Assembly: GCA_963716925.1 (NCBI GenBank)
Contig: CAVQUX010000006.1
Span: 248,001-312,000 of the forward strand
Direction of reading: 5' to 3'
Length of the DNA: 64,000 nt
Source of the DNA: DAISKN01 sp963716925
GTDB taxonomy: Bacteria > Acidobacteriota > Vicinamibacteria > Marinacidobacterales > SMYC01
Numbering within the stretch: the first letter of the stretch is position 1; every line of letters starts with the position of its first letter. This document shows, piece after piece, positions 44,607 through 53,482 of the stretch. The position numbers and the translations under genes were made by a program. The notes beneath the pieces are model-generated. The model saw only the letters and a list, made by a program, of their open reading frames with translations. It was not told the origin of the DNA and did no database searches.

Positions 44607-46346
44607 ATGTCGGAGACGCGAATGCACCACGGGGGCCCGGAAGCGCGTTCGTCCAGTGCCCCGCCGCGAGACCGCCTCGAAGAGGAACGCTCCCGCATCC
44701 TCACGACGATACTCTCCGCTGGCGCCATCGTCTCCGGCGCCATGTTCTTCCTGGTGCCCCTTTGGCGGGAGGACGCGGTCGGAAGCATGGTCGGCTACGG
44801 AGCCACTTGCGCTCTCCATCTCGCCCACATCCAGATCGTCCGCGCCGGGCGGCCGCTCCTGGCGGCGCGGAGCTTCTCCGTCCTGTTCTTCGTTCTGGTT
44901 ACGGCAATGATCCACACTTACGGGGGGGTTCGCGGTCTGGGGAGCTTCGTCTACCCCCTGGTCGTGCTCTTCGCCGGCCTCACCTGGAGCGCTTTCGCGG
45001 CTATCGGTGTCGCCGTCGCCTCCGCCCTCTCCGCGATCGCCATGGCGTTCATGGAGTCGCGCGGCCTCCTCACTCCGGTCGAGCCCGAAATCTCCGCGGG
45101 CTCGGCCTCGGCGGTGATCACCGCTTCCGTCGCCATGACCGCAGTCATGCTGGTGGTCGCGATCCGCGTGATCCGCACTTCCTCCGAGGAAGCCTTGGCG
45201 AACGAAAGGAGGTCGCGAGAGCTCGAGACCGACCTCGCGCGAGCGCAGCGCATGGAGTCCCTGGGAAAGCTCGCGGGTGGACTGGCCCACGATTTCAACA
45301 ACATGTTGACGGGGATCATCGGCCATGCCGAGCTCGTCGCCCTCAAGGCTACGAGCGACCCGGCGCTCAGGCGCCACGCGCAGCTGATTCTCGGCGCGAG
45401 CGAGCGCGCGGCCCAGCTGACGCAGCAGCTCCTGGTGTTCAGCCGCAAGCGCGAGAGACTGGTGGAGACGCTGGGATTGAATCAGATCGTGAGGAACGTG
45501 CTCGCGATCCTCGAGCGGAGTCTCGACCCGCGGATCCGGATCGAAGCCGATCTCGATGCCCAGCCGGATTGGGTGGAGGGCGACGCGGCCTCTCTCGAGA
45601 GCGCGCTCCTGAACCTCGCGGTCAACGGGCGCGACGCCATGCCCGATGGTGGCACTCTCTTCATCCGCACCCGCGGCGACGACGGAGAGCTCCAGCTCGA
45701 GGTCGAAGACACAGGCACCGGCGTTCCCCGAGAGATCCTGGACAAGATCTTCGAGCCGTACTTCACGACGAAGCCGATCGGCAAGGGAACCGGCCTCGGC
45801 CTCGCCGCCGTCTATGGCACAGCGCACGAGCACGGCGGGTCAATCGAGGTTTCGACCGGCGCGGGCGGGGGTACGACTTTCACTCTCAAGCTACCGCGGG
45901 CGTCCGGTCCGCCGTTCCCCGGAGCCGAGGCCCCGTCGTCGTCGACGAGCCCTCCGCTGCGGGTCCTCGCCGTCGACGACGAGCCGGCGGTACTCGAGTC
46001 CGTCACCGGCATGCTGGCTCAGCTCGGGCACGTCGCCTTCGCCGCCGCGAGCGCTTCCGAAGCGTTCCAGCTTCTGGGCGCGGAGGGACCGATCGACGTG
46101 GTGATCCTCGATCTGGTCATGCCGGACATGTCGGGGCGCGACATGCTCGAGCGCCTCCGCGAGATTCGCCCCGAGGTCCCCGTCCTGCTCACCAGCGGCT
46201 ATTCGGACGAGCCGTCGAGGGACCGTCCCCGGCCCGAGGCACAGGCGTTCCTCCGGAAACCCTATCGCCAGGCCCAGCTCGGAAAGGCTCTTGCCGAGGC
46301 GGTCCGTATCAGCCGTGCCGGCAATCCGGGTGGCGGAGGTGGTTAG
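44607..46346 (+). CDS. Hybrid sensor histidine kinase with receiver domain
   Basis: The 579-residue protein has five to six membrane helices (about residues 30-195) and no extracellular domain. A HisKA domain with LAHDFNNML (phospho-acceptor His228) is followed by an HATPase with NLAVNGRDAM, DTGTGVP and GTGLGLAAVYG, and by a receiver domain with phospho-acceptor Asp502 in ILDLVMPDMSG. The architecture resembles NtrB-like hybrid kinases that sense signals inside the membrane. No separate response regulator is adjacent, so the phosphorelay target is unknown. It is divergent from yifB with 14 bases between the starts. Confidence 0.92.
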   Translation: MSETRMHHGGPEARSSSAPPRDRLEEERSRILTTILSAGAIVSGAMFFLVPLWREDAVGSMVGYGATCALHLAHIQIVRAGRPLLAARSFSVLFFVLVTAMIHTYGGVRGLGSFVYPLVVLFAGLTWSAFAAIGVAVASALSAIAMAFMESRGLLTPVEPEISAGSASAVITASVAMTAVMLVVAIRVIRTSSEEALANERRSRELETDLARAQRMESLGKLAGGLAHDFNNMLTGIIGHAELVALKATSDPALRRHAQLILGASERAAQLTQQLLVFSRKRERLVETLGLNQIVRNVLAILERSLDPRIRIEADLDAQPDWVEGDAASLESALLNLAVNGRDAMPDGGTLFIRTRGDDGELQLEVEDTGTGVPREILDKIFEPYFTTKPIGKGTGLGLAAVYGTAHEHGGSIEVSTGAGGGTTFTLKLPRASGPPFPGAEAPSSSTSPPLRVLAVDDEPAVLESVTGMLAQLGHVAFAAASASEAFQLLGAEGPIDVVILDLVMPDMSGRDMLERLREIRPEVPVLLTSGYSDEPSRDRPRPEAQAFLRKPYRQAQLGKALAEAVRISRAGNPGGGGG

Positions 46347-48301
46347 AGCACGGCGCCCTTGATGAAGCGAGCGCTTCCCGGCTCCGGATGAGTCTCGGCG
46401 TCCGGAAGCTCCGGCGGATCGGGGTCCGGGTCCTCCGGCCCTTCGTCGCCGCCGCGCGCGATGCAGCCGAGCGCCCAGGCGGCTTGCTCCCGAACCTCCG
46501 CATCCGAGTCCTTCAGCGCGCGACGGAGCGGCTCCGCCGCTCTCGCGTCCCGAATCACGCCGAGTGCCCAGGCGGCTTGACTCCGCACTTGCGGACTCGT
46601 ATCCGAGAGCGCCGCCACGAGACCGTCGACGCCTTCGCGGCTGCGGATCATGCCGAGAGCCCAGACCGCTTGCGCGCGAACGCTCTCCTCGGCGTCTCGA
46701 ACGGCACCGTTCAGCCCGGCGACGGCCCGCCGATCCCGGATCATTCCGAGCGCCCACGCCGCCTGCGCGCGGACTTCCTCGTCGACGTCCTGGAGCGCCG
46801 CGACGAGGCTGGCAACGGACTCGACCCGGCGCATCTGCCCCAGTCCCCAGGCGGCCTGCGCCCGCGCGCTCGGGCTCTCGTCGGCGAGGGCCTTCTCGAG
46901 GTACGGCGCCACGGAGCTGTCTCCGATCCGAACGAGCGCATGGAGGGCCTGTTCGCGCACCGCGGGCTCTGGATCGTCGAGAGCTTCCGCGAGCGCGGCC
47001 TTCGCGATCTCGCGACCCGCGAGCTGCTCCGCGGTCAGGGGCTGATCGCGCTCCTCGGGCTCCTCGGGTTCTTCCGGCTCCTCCGGTTCTTTCGGCTTCT
47101 CCGGCTCCTGTGGCTCACGCGCCGCCTGCGGTGAGTCGGGTCGCTTCGGTTCCGCCGATTCCACGGCTTCCTGCGCGGGAGCGGCGGGCCGACGGGCGGC
47201 CGGCCGCGCCGTCTCCGGCTCTTCCGCCGCGGCCGACGAAACCGTGGGAGACGTCGCCGCCGTGGGAACGGCGAGCGCGATCGAGAGCACCAGGGGCGCG
47301 GCGACGAGAACGGCGGCGAGAACGAAACGGGACGAGACCGCGCCGCGCGCGACCCGCGGATCCAGAATCGCGAGAAGGCGCTCCTCGAATCGGGAACGGT
47401 GGGCCATGGCGACGCTCCCGAGCGGGTTCGATCGCCCCTGGTGCAGACTGCGAGCCATGTCCAGGAGATCGTGAGCGTAGTCCGAGGGTCTGGCTCCGGC
47501 ATCCAGGACGAGATCGTCGCTCGCCCGCTCGCTCAGAAGCCGCATCTGGCGGCAGGCGATCCACACGAGCGGATTCCACCAGAAGGCGGCCGCGGCGAGC
47601 TGGCTCACGAGCTGGCTTCCGCAGTCATGCCGTCGCACGTGCGCGAGCTCGTGAAGGAGCACCGCCGTGCGGCGGGACGTCGAGTAGGAGTCCGCGGCCT
47701 CGGGCAGAAGGATCGCAGGCCGAAGCACGCCGAGCGTCATCGGCAAGTGCACGCTCGCGCTTCGACGCAGGGAGACGGCTCGCCGGACGTCGAGCCGTTC
47801 GCGGGCTTCGTCCAGCAGCTCGGTCCAATCGAATTCGGAAACAGGCTCCGACTCCGCCAGCACGAGACCGGACGACTTCAAACCGATCGCCAGCCGCGTG
47901 ACGAAAAGGAGCGTTCCCGCGGCCCAGAGCGCGCCGACGAGAAGAGACCAGGACCAGGGTATCGAGGTGGAAGACGCCTCGACAGCCCGGCCTTCGGGTC
48001 CGGGCTCGCTCCGCCCTCGGAGCTCGCGCGGGAAGGGCGGCGGCGTGGAAACGACCGGGGCGACCTCGGGCTCGGGAGCGAGCATCGCGATGGGGATGCT
48101 CACCTCCTGCCGCACCGAGGAGACATAGGTCATCCCGGGGACGAGCAGGAGAAAGACGAACGTGAGAGCCCAGAGGACGTGCCGCGCCGAGGCGGAGTTC
48201 TTGCGCAGAAGGAAGCTCAGAGCGAAGGCGGCGGCGAGAAGGAGCGTGGTCTTTGCCGCGACCAGCGCCAGAAGCGGGGCGTATCCTTGAAGAGCGTTCA
48301 T
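46343..48301 (-). CDS. M56 (BlaR1-like) membrane peptidase fused to HEAT repeats
   Basis: The 652-residue protein has an N-terminal membrane domain with the zinc motif HELAH (217-221) and the third ligand in LLSERASDD (Glu258), as in BlaR1/MecR1. A Pro/Glu-rich linker (PEEPEEPEEPEE, about 395-415) is followed by about six PBS-lyase-type HEAT repeats (430-620: VRAQAAWALGMIRD and similar). BlaR1 has a penicillin-binding sensor at this end, and here HEAT repeats replace it, so the signal is probably a protein. Its first four bases overlap the repressor gene. Confidence 0.88.
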   Translation of the reverse strand: MNALQGYAPLLALVAAKTTLLLAAAFALSFLLRKNSASARHVLWALTFVFLLLVPGMTYVSSVRQEVSIPIAMLAPEPEVAPVVSTPPPFPRELRGRSEPGPEGRAVEASSTSIPWSWSLLVGALWAAGTLLFVTRLAIGLKSSGLVLAESEPVSEFDWTELLDEARERLDVRRAVSLRRSASVHLPMTLGVLRPAILLPEAADSYSTSRRTAVLLHELAHVRRHDCGSQLVSQLAAAAFWWNPLVWIACRQMRLLSERASDDLVLDAGARPSDYAHDLLDMARSLHQGRSNPLGSVAMAHRSRFEERLLAILDPRVARGAVSSRFVLAAVLVAAPLVLSIALAVPTAATSPTVSSAAAEEPETARPAARRPAAPAQEAVESAEPKRPDSPQAAREPQEPEKPKEPEEPEEPEEPEERDQPLTAEQLAGREIAKAALAEALDDPEPAVREQALHALVRIGDSSVAPYLEKALADESPSARAQAAWGLGQMRRVESVASLVAALQDVDEEVRAQAAWALGMIRDRRAVAGLNGAVRDAEESVRAQAVWALGMIRSREGVDGLVAALSDTSPQVRSQAAWALGVIRDARAAEPLRRALKDSDAEVREQAAWALGCIARGGDEGPEDPDPDPPELPDAETHPEPGSARFIKGAVL

Positions 48302-48693
48302 TCCCTGTCTCCTTTGTTTCTCGCCACGTCGATGAGCGTCTTCAACCGCTCGTAATCGGAGTCCGAAAGCTTGGACGCGGATTCATCGAGGAGAGTTGCC
48401 ATCGCCGCTTCCGGCGAGCCGCCGAAGAAGGTGGTGACCAGGTGCCGCACCGCGGTGCGCTTCGCGCGTTCCCGCGCCACCGCGGGCCGGAAGACGTAGC
48501 GCGGGCCTTCCTCCTCGTGCCGGACCTGGCCTTTGTCCTCGAGGATACGCAACGTGGCGCGCACGGCGGAGTAGCTGGGAGGATCGGGAAGGCCCGCCAT
48601 CACCTCCGCCGCCGTAGCCTGTCCCAGGCGGTAGAGGACGTCCATGATCTGCCGCTCCCGGTTGCTGAGCCGGAGGTACGTCTTCTTGCTCAT
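48298..48693 (-). CDS. BlaI/MecI/CopY family transcriptional repressor
   Basis: The 131-residue protein has an N-terminal winged helix (LSNRERQIMDVLYRLGQATAAEVMAGL..YSAVRATLRILEDKGQV) and a C-terminal dimerisation helix pair (FGGSPEAAMATLLDESASKLSDSDYERLKTLI). In the Bla system the M56 peptidase cleaves the repressor when its sensor is occupied. The same layout here (repressor first, then peptidase with a four-base overlap) implies the same logic. A palindromic operator candidate sits 11 bases upstream of the ATG. Confidence 0.92.
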   Translation of the reverse strand: MSKKTYLRLSNRERQIMDVLYRLGQATAAEVMAGLPDPPSYSAVRATLRILEDKGQVRHEEEGPRYVFRPAVARERAKRTAVRHLVTTFFGGSPEAAMATLLDESASKLSDSDYERLKTLIDVARNKGDRE

Positions 48694-48703
48694 GACAGGA
48701 ATA

Positions 48704-48719
48704 TGCTAGAAATTTAGCA
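48704..48719. promoter_or_regulatory. Palindromic operator for the BlaI-type repressor
   Basis: TGCTAGAAATTTAGCA has perfect five-base arms (TGCTA/TAGCA) around a six-base centre. It lies in an AT-rich island directly before the repressor gene. A wider pair TGACA (48693-48697, partly in the start codon) and TGTCA flanks it. BlaI-family operators have a comparable size and symmetry. Confidence 0.6.
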
Positions 48720-48798
48720 CAATGTCAAGAGAGAGCGGGAGGGCCTGAACGAGGACGCGCCCCCGATTGCGGGCGGTCGCGGAGAAGCGCGCCGTCTC

Positions 48799-49239
48799 CT
48801 ACCGGGGCCGGCGAATGGTGAGCACCGGACAGGGCGCCCGGCGCACCACTTTCTCGGCGACCGAGCCGAAAACCGCCCGTTCCCAGCCGGTGTGGCCTGC
48901 GGTGGCGATCACGATGAGATCGATCCCCTTCTCGTCGGCGGCTCGCAGGATCTCCTCGGCAGCGTTTCCATGGGACAGGATTTCGTGGGTCTTCACCTTG
49001 CCGATGGATTTCGCCGCCGCGGACAGGCTCTTCTTGGCCTCGGCACTGAGCAGACGCTCGTACTCGGGCACGTCGAAGTGGGACGTGACACTCGGCTCGA
49101 GGTGAGGCATCGGAGGCACCACGTGCAGTAGATGGATCTCCGCCCCGAATTTCTCCGCGAGGGGAACGGCGATCGCGATCGCCTGCTTCGATGCATCGCT
49201 GAAGTCCGTCGGACAGAGGATCTTTTTCACGTCGAACAT
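48799..49239 (-). CDS. Universal stress protein, single UspA domain
   Basis: The 146-residue protein begins FDVKKILCPTDFSDASKQA and has the nucleotide motif GHTGWERAVFGSVAEKVVRRAPCPVLT. The usual first Gly of G-x-x-G is preserved (AGHTG). The C-terminal half contains the family-typical LIVIATAGHTG. The ATG at 49239 has an AGGAGAGG ribosome site inside a perfect inverted repeat. It is separated from the repressor gene by about 105 bases and appears to have its own promoter. Confidence 0.92.
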   Translation of the reverse strand: MFDVKKILCPTDFSDASKQAIAIAVPLAEKFGAEIHLLHVVPPMPHLEPSVTSHFDVPEYERLLSAEAKKSLSAAAKSIGKVKTHEILSHGNAAEEILRAADEKGIDLIVIATAGHTGWERAVFGSVAEKVVRRAPCPVLTIRRPR

Positions 49240-49242
49240 GTT

Positions 49243-49257
49243 CCTCTCCTGGAGAGG
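49243..49257. promoter_or_regulatory. Perfect inverted repeat covering the uspA ribosome site
   Basis: CCTCTCC-T-GGAGAGG is a perfect 15-base dyad. On the minus-strand message the GGAGAGG arm is the Shine-Dalgarno of the universal stress gene, three bases from the ATG. Pairing of the arms would need a larger loop than one base in RNA, so a DNA-binding site is equally possible. Confidence 0.35.
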
Positions 49258-49327
49258 ACGATATCACAGCGGGCGTCCCCGGCCTAAGCCCGCCCGAGGG
49301 AGTCGAGCGACGCGGCCTTCGCCTCCG

Positions 49328-51385
49328 CTACTGGCTTCCTCCGCTCGCACGGACGGTGATCGACTGGCCGACGACGATGCGGTCGGAGTCGATCTGGTTC
49401 CAGCGCCGGAGCTCGTCGACGCTCACCCCGAACCGCCGCGCGATCGTAGTGAGCGTATCTCCGCGGCGGATCCGGTAGGCGGTGGACCCGGAAGCGTCCG
49501 CTACCGCCGCGGTTTCGGCGGCTTCACGCACCACCAGAGTCTGTCCCGCGTAGATTCGCGTCGCGCGGCTCCCCATCCCGTTGAGACGCCGCAGCGTCGA
49601 GAGACCGATCCCATGGGCGTCGGCGATCGTGCCCAGGGTATCGCCCGGACGAACGGTGTAGGTCTCCCCCCCGCTCGCGACGGGACGTGCAGGCCTCGGG
49701 GCCGGCTGAGGAGCGGTCTCCGCCCCGGAAAAGACGACGAGCCGCTGGCCGGGGTGGATGCGGGTCGAGCCGGCCGGGAGATCGTTGAGCGCGCGAAGCT
49801 CGGAGAGGGACATCCGGAAGGAATCCGCGATGGCGCCCAGGGTGTCGCCGCGGGCGACCACATAGATTTCCCGATCCCCCTCGGGGATGGAGTCTCTGGA
49901 GTCCTCCCGGAACCTCCGAGCTTCCGAGCTCGAGTACGCGGAGAGCGCGCCCGGAGGAACGGGAACGGTGAGGACCTGTCCAGGGTGGATCATGGTGCGC
50001 GGGCGCATGTTGTTGGCCGAAGCGAGGGCCTCGATGGTGGTGCCGTAGCGCCGGGCGATCTTCGAAAGCGTATCCCCGCGCTCGACGACGTGGGCTCCGA
50101 ACCGGACCCGATCCCCCTCGGGGATCGCGGCGACGGCGGCGTCGAAAGAAGCGCCGGCCCCCTTCGGGATCTTGAGGGGATAGCTCTCTCGATCCAGGGG
50201 AGTGACCCAGTGCCGAAGCTCCGGATTCAGGAGCTTCATTTCGTCGACCGTCGTCCCTGCGGACTTTGCCGCGGTCTCGAGATCGATCGGAGAATCGAGA
50301 TGCGCGACGTCGTACTCGAGCATACCGCCCGCTGGCCGGGTGAAGCCGTAGGCCTCGGGATTCTTTCCGATGATGGTGGCGGCGAGAATCAAAGGCACGT
50401 AGCTCCGGGTCTCGCGCGGGAGGTAGCGCTTCTGCGCGAGCGTCCAGAAGTCCCGGTCCCCCGTCCGCTGGATGGCCCGCTCGATCCGCCGCGGTCCGGC
50501 GTTGTAGGCGGCCATGGCGAGGTACCAGTCGCCGAACTCGTCGTAGAGATCCTTGAGGTGCCGGGCGGCGGCTCGAGTCGCCTTCTCGGGATCGAACCGA
50601 TCGTCGACCCAGTAGTCCTGTCGAAGGCCGTAGAGCTTTCCCGTTCCGGTGATGAACTGCCAGAGGCCGCGGGCGCCGGCGCGCGATACGGCCCGGGGCT
50701 TGAAGGCGCTCTCGATCATCGAGAGGTACACCAGATCCCTGGGGATACCTTCCTCTTCGAGCACCCGCTGGAAGAGGGGAACGTAGAGGGCTCCCCGATC
50801 GAGCGCTTCCTGGAACCACTCCCGCTTCTGAGTCTGGAACATCTCGATGATGGAGAGCACCCGGGCGTTGATCTCCATGGGGATGTCGTAGGTCGCCTCG
50901 AAGACTTCTTCCACGCTCCCTGGCGCGGCAGGAAGATCCTCGCCGAGGACCTCCGGAGGCTCGATGAGGGCGGCGTCGGTCGTGAGCTCGTCCACGGCCG
51001 CGGCGTCGGCCTCGCCGTCGATCGCCGTGTCGGCGAGCTGAGCCTGGTACTCGCGCTCCATTTCGTGGACGGTGGCGACGACGTCGCCGTAGAGCGCCTT
51101 CGCCTCCGGGCTCGCCTCGACTCCGCCCGGGATATAGAGGAGGAGATCGACCGCGCGATCGAACGCGAGCCTGGCCTCCCGCCACTGCCCGTCGCGTGCG
51201 AGGCCTTCCCCGCGCTCGAGCTCGAGCCGCGCCTGGCGTATCGCGTCCGCCTGCATGGAGGCGACGACGTCCTTGGGAGGGTCGGAAGGAGCGCTGGCCT
51301 CGGGGGAGCGGCCGGAGCAAGCGGCGAGCAGAGACAGGGCGGCGAGCGCTTGAGCAAAGTGGAAACGCCTTGGTGAAGCCGGCAC
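49328..51385 (-). CDS. MltD-like lytic transglycosylase lipoprotein with four LysM domains
   Basis: The 685-residue precursor starts at GTG 51385 with a lipobox LSLLAAC. A helical N-terminal region is followed by a GH23 transglycosylase domain with the catalytic Glu in SMIESAFKPRAVS and GLWQFITGTGKLYGL..AYNAG. Four LysM modules follow: VVERGDTLSKIARRYG, VVARGDTLGAIADSF, TVRPGDTLGTIADAHG and RIRRGDTLTTIARRFG. It should be anchored to the outer membrane and cut glycan strands. The gene is downstream of the microcompartment pair, with a 50-base gap. Confidence 0.93.
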   Translation of the reverse strand: MPASPRRFHFAQALAALSLLAACSGRSPEASAPSDPPKDVVASMQADAIRQARLELERGEGLARDGQWREARLAFDRAVDLLLYIPGGVEASPEAKALYGDVVATVHEMEREYQAQLADTAIDGEADAAAVDELTTDAALIEPPEVLGEDLPAAPGSVEEVFEATYDIPMEINARVLSIIEMFQTQKREWFQEALDRGALYVPLFQRVLEEEGIPRDLVYLSMIESAFKPRAVSRAGARGLWQFITGTGKLYGLRQDYWVDDRFDPEKATRAAARHLKDLYDEFGDWYLAMAAYNAGPRRIERAIQRTGDRDFWTLAQKRYLPRETRSYVPLILAATIIGKNPEAYGFTRPAGGMLEYDVAHLDSPIDLETAAKSAGTTVDEMKLLNPELRHWVTPLDRESYPLKIPKGAGASFDAAVAAIPEGDRVRFGAHVVERGDTLSKIARRYGTTIEALASANNMRPRTMIHPGQVLTVPVPPGALSAYSSSEARRFREDSRDSIPEGDREIYVVARGDTLGAIADSFRMSLSELRALNDLPAGSTRIHPGQRLVVFSGAETAPQPAPRPARPVASGGETYTVRPGDTLGTIADAHGIGLSTLRRLNGMGSRATRIYAGQTLVVREAAETAAVADASGSTAYRIRRGDTLTTIARRFGVSVDELRRWNQIDSDRIVVGQSITVRASGGSQ

Positions 51386-51435
51386 GCCTGGATGTCCTTT
51401 CTTTCGTGGGCCGGGGGCCCGCCCCGGCCCACTGT

Positions 51436-53181
51436 CTAGATGCGCAGAAACACGTTGTTCTCGTTGCCCAGATCCCGGGCCGAAGGAGTGATGAGCGTCC
51501 CGGGGCCGACCGGGAGCTTCCGGCCCTCGTGGAGGGCCGAGCGCACGTCGCCTTCGGAAATGAACTCGAGGGGTGCGACGGGAGGCGGCATCGCCGCCGG
51601 GCTCGACGCGGGTTTCGGGCGCTCGGGCTCGGCACCGCTCGAGGGCGCGGCCACACCCCGGTTCGAGAGAAACCTCGCGATCTTGTCCTCGAGGGACAGA
51701 GCTAGAGAATGCGGCGGCGCGGCCGCCACCGGGGCGGCCGAGAGGGCCGGCAGGGAACGAGCTCCGGGATAGCCGTACTCCTCGAGCGTCTTGGCGATGT
51801 CGACCGGTCGAATCCCGTAGGCCAGGCGCTTCACGTTGATGAGATGAAGCGGCGTGATGTTGTCGGAAGTGATATTGCCCCCGTAGGCCCCGCATCCGAG
51901 CGTCATCGCGGGACTGAGGCCGGTCGAGAATCCGACGGCGCCGTGAGTCGCGGGCGAGTTCGCGATGATGCGAAACGCGGGCTTCTGCAGGGCGAACTCC
52001 CGGATGATCTCGTCGTTCGAGGAGTGGATGGCGAGCGTGTGCCCCATGCCTCCGTAGGCGAGGATCGCCTTCGAGCGCTCGCAGCCCTCCTTCCAGTCTT
52101 TCACGACGTAGAACGCGAGAATCGGCGAGAGTTTCTCGATCGAGAGCGGGTAGTCCCGGCCGACCCCCGGAAGCTCGGCGACGAGCACCCGGGTCCCCCG
52201 GGGCACTTCGAATCCCGCCTTCTCCGCGATGAAAGGGGCGCTCTTGCCGACGATCTCCGGGTTCGCGAGCCGCGAAGGGAGGACGGCAATCCGGGAGACG
52301 GCTTCGATCTGTTCCTTCGAGAGGAAATAACCTCCCTCCCGCGCCACGCTCTCCCGGACCCGGGGCTCGATCGCGGCGTCGCAGAGGAGCGCCTGTTCCG
52401 AGCAGCAGAGCGTTCCGTTGTCGTAGCTCTTCCCGGTGAGGACGTCCTTGACCGCCCGCGGCACGTCCGCCGAAGTCTCGATGTACGCGGGCACGTTTCC
52501 AGGACCCACCCCGAAGGCGGGCTTCCCGGAGCTGTAGGCCGCCCGCACCAGTCCCATGCCGCCGGTCGCGAGAATGACCGACGTCCTCCGGTGGCTCATG
52601 AGCTCCTGGGTTCCCTCGACGCTAACCTCGGTCATGCAGTCGACGATTCCGGGGGGGGCGCCCGCCGCAAGCGCCGCTGCCTTCATGATCTCGGTGGTTC
52701 GCAGGATGCAGCGTTTCGCGGCGGGATGGGGCGAGAGCACCACTGCGTTCCTCGATTTGAGGCTGATGAGAATCTTGTAGATGGCGGTCGAGGTGGGATT
52801 GGTCGAGGGGATGATCGCCGCGACCACCCCGACCGGCTCCGCAATCTCGACGACCTTTCGCTCGGGGATCTCGCGCAGAATCCCGACGGTCTTCATGTCG
52901 CGGATGAAGCGGTAGACCTCGTCGGAAGCGAACTTGTTCTTGATGAACTTGTGCTCGACCACTCCGAAACCCGTCTCGTCGACGGCGAGCGCGGCCAGCT
53001 CGTACGCGGCCTTCGATGCTGCCGTCGCCGCCGCTTCGACGACCCGGTCCACCTTCTCCTGGCTGAAGTGCGCGTAGGTCTCCCAGGCCCGTCGGGCCGC
53101 GGTCACCAGGTCTCGGGCCTGCTGTACCGAGCGGAGATCGTCGTCTTTCGCGGCGGGCGCGGGCGCAGCCGGCGCAGCCAT
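51436..53181 (-). CDS. CoA-acylating aldehyde dehydrogenase with microcompartment-targeting C-terminus
   Basis: The 581-residue protein's first 470 residues are an acylating aldehyde dehydrogenase of the AdhE/EutE/PduP type, with IIPSTNPTSTAIYK, GVGPGNVPAYIE and the catalytic Cys259 in NGTLCCSEQ. A Pro/Ala linker leads to an amphipathic helix SLALSLEDKIARFLSNRG (492-509), a probable encapsulation peptide. A second linker precedes a short module (538-581) ending TPSARDLGNENNVFLRI. It should convert an aldehyde and CoA with NAD+ to acyl-CoA inside a shell. Its start overlaps the shell gene stop (TGATG). Confidence 0.9.
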   Translation of the reverse strand: MAAPAAPAPAAKDDDLRSVQQARDLVTAARRAWETYAHFSQEKVDRVVEAAATAASKAAYELAALAVDETGFGVVEHKFIKNKFASDEVYRFIRDMKTVGILREIPERKVVEIAEPVGVVAAIIPSTNPTSTAIYKILISLKSRNAVVLSPHPAAKRCILRTTEIMKAAALAAGAPPGIVDCMTEVSVEGTQELMSHRRTSVILATGGMGLVRAAYSSGKPAFGVGPGNVPAYIETSADVPRAVKDVLTGKSYDNGTLCCSEQALLCDAAIEPRVRESVAREGGYFLSKEQIEAVSRIAVLPSRLANPEIVGKSAPFIAEKAGFEVPRGTRVLVAELPGVGRDYPLSIEKLSPILAFYVVKDWKEGCERSKAILAYGGMGHTLAIHSSNDEIIREFALQKPAFRIIANSPATHGAVGFSTGLSPAMTLGCGAYGGNITSDNITPLHLINVKRLAYGIRPVDIAKTLEEYGYPGARSLPALSAAPVAAAPPHSLALSLEDKIARFLSNRGVAAPSSGAEPERPKPASSPAAMPPPVAPLEFISEGDVRSALHEGRKLPVGPGTLITPSARDLGNENNVFLRI

Positions 53182-53474
53182 CAGCCACGTCCCTCGGGAT
53201 GGGGCAGGATCGACTCCACGTCTTCCAGGGGACGCGGGATCACGTGCGATGCCACGAGTTCTCCGACCCTGCGCGCGGCCGAAGCACCGGCCGCAACCGC
53301 CGCCGTCACCGCGGCGACATCGCCCCGGACCATGACGGTGACCAGCCCCGCCTCCACGTACTCCCGGCCGACGAGCTCGACCCTGGCGGCTTTGACCATC
53401 GCGTCGGCGGCCTCGATCGCTCCGACCAGTCCACGGGTCTCGATGAGACCGAGAGCGTCCCCGGATTTGTCCAT
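53181..53474 (-). CDS. Bacterial microcompartment hexameric shell protein (BMC-H)
   Basis: The 97-residue protein has a single BMC domain (ALGLIETRGLVGAIEAADAMVKAARVEL..GLVTVMVRGDVAAVTAAVAAGASAA) of the PduA/EutM/CsoS1 type. The C-terminus VGELVASHVIPRPLEDVESIL is typical too. The residues before GLVT that line the central pore read VEA where PduA and EutM have IGS or IGG. It has no ribosome site. The start lies two bases after the predicted transcription start of a good promoter. No pentamer (EutN/CcmL) or trimer gene is present within the window. Confidence 0.93.
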   Translation of the reverse strand: MDKSGDALGLIETRGLVGAIEAADAMVKAARVELVGREYVEAGLVTVMVRGDVAAVTAAVAAGASAARRVGELVASHVIPRPLEDVESILPHPEGRG

Positions 53475-53482
53475 TGTCGCAG

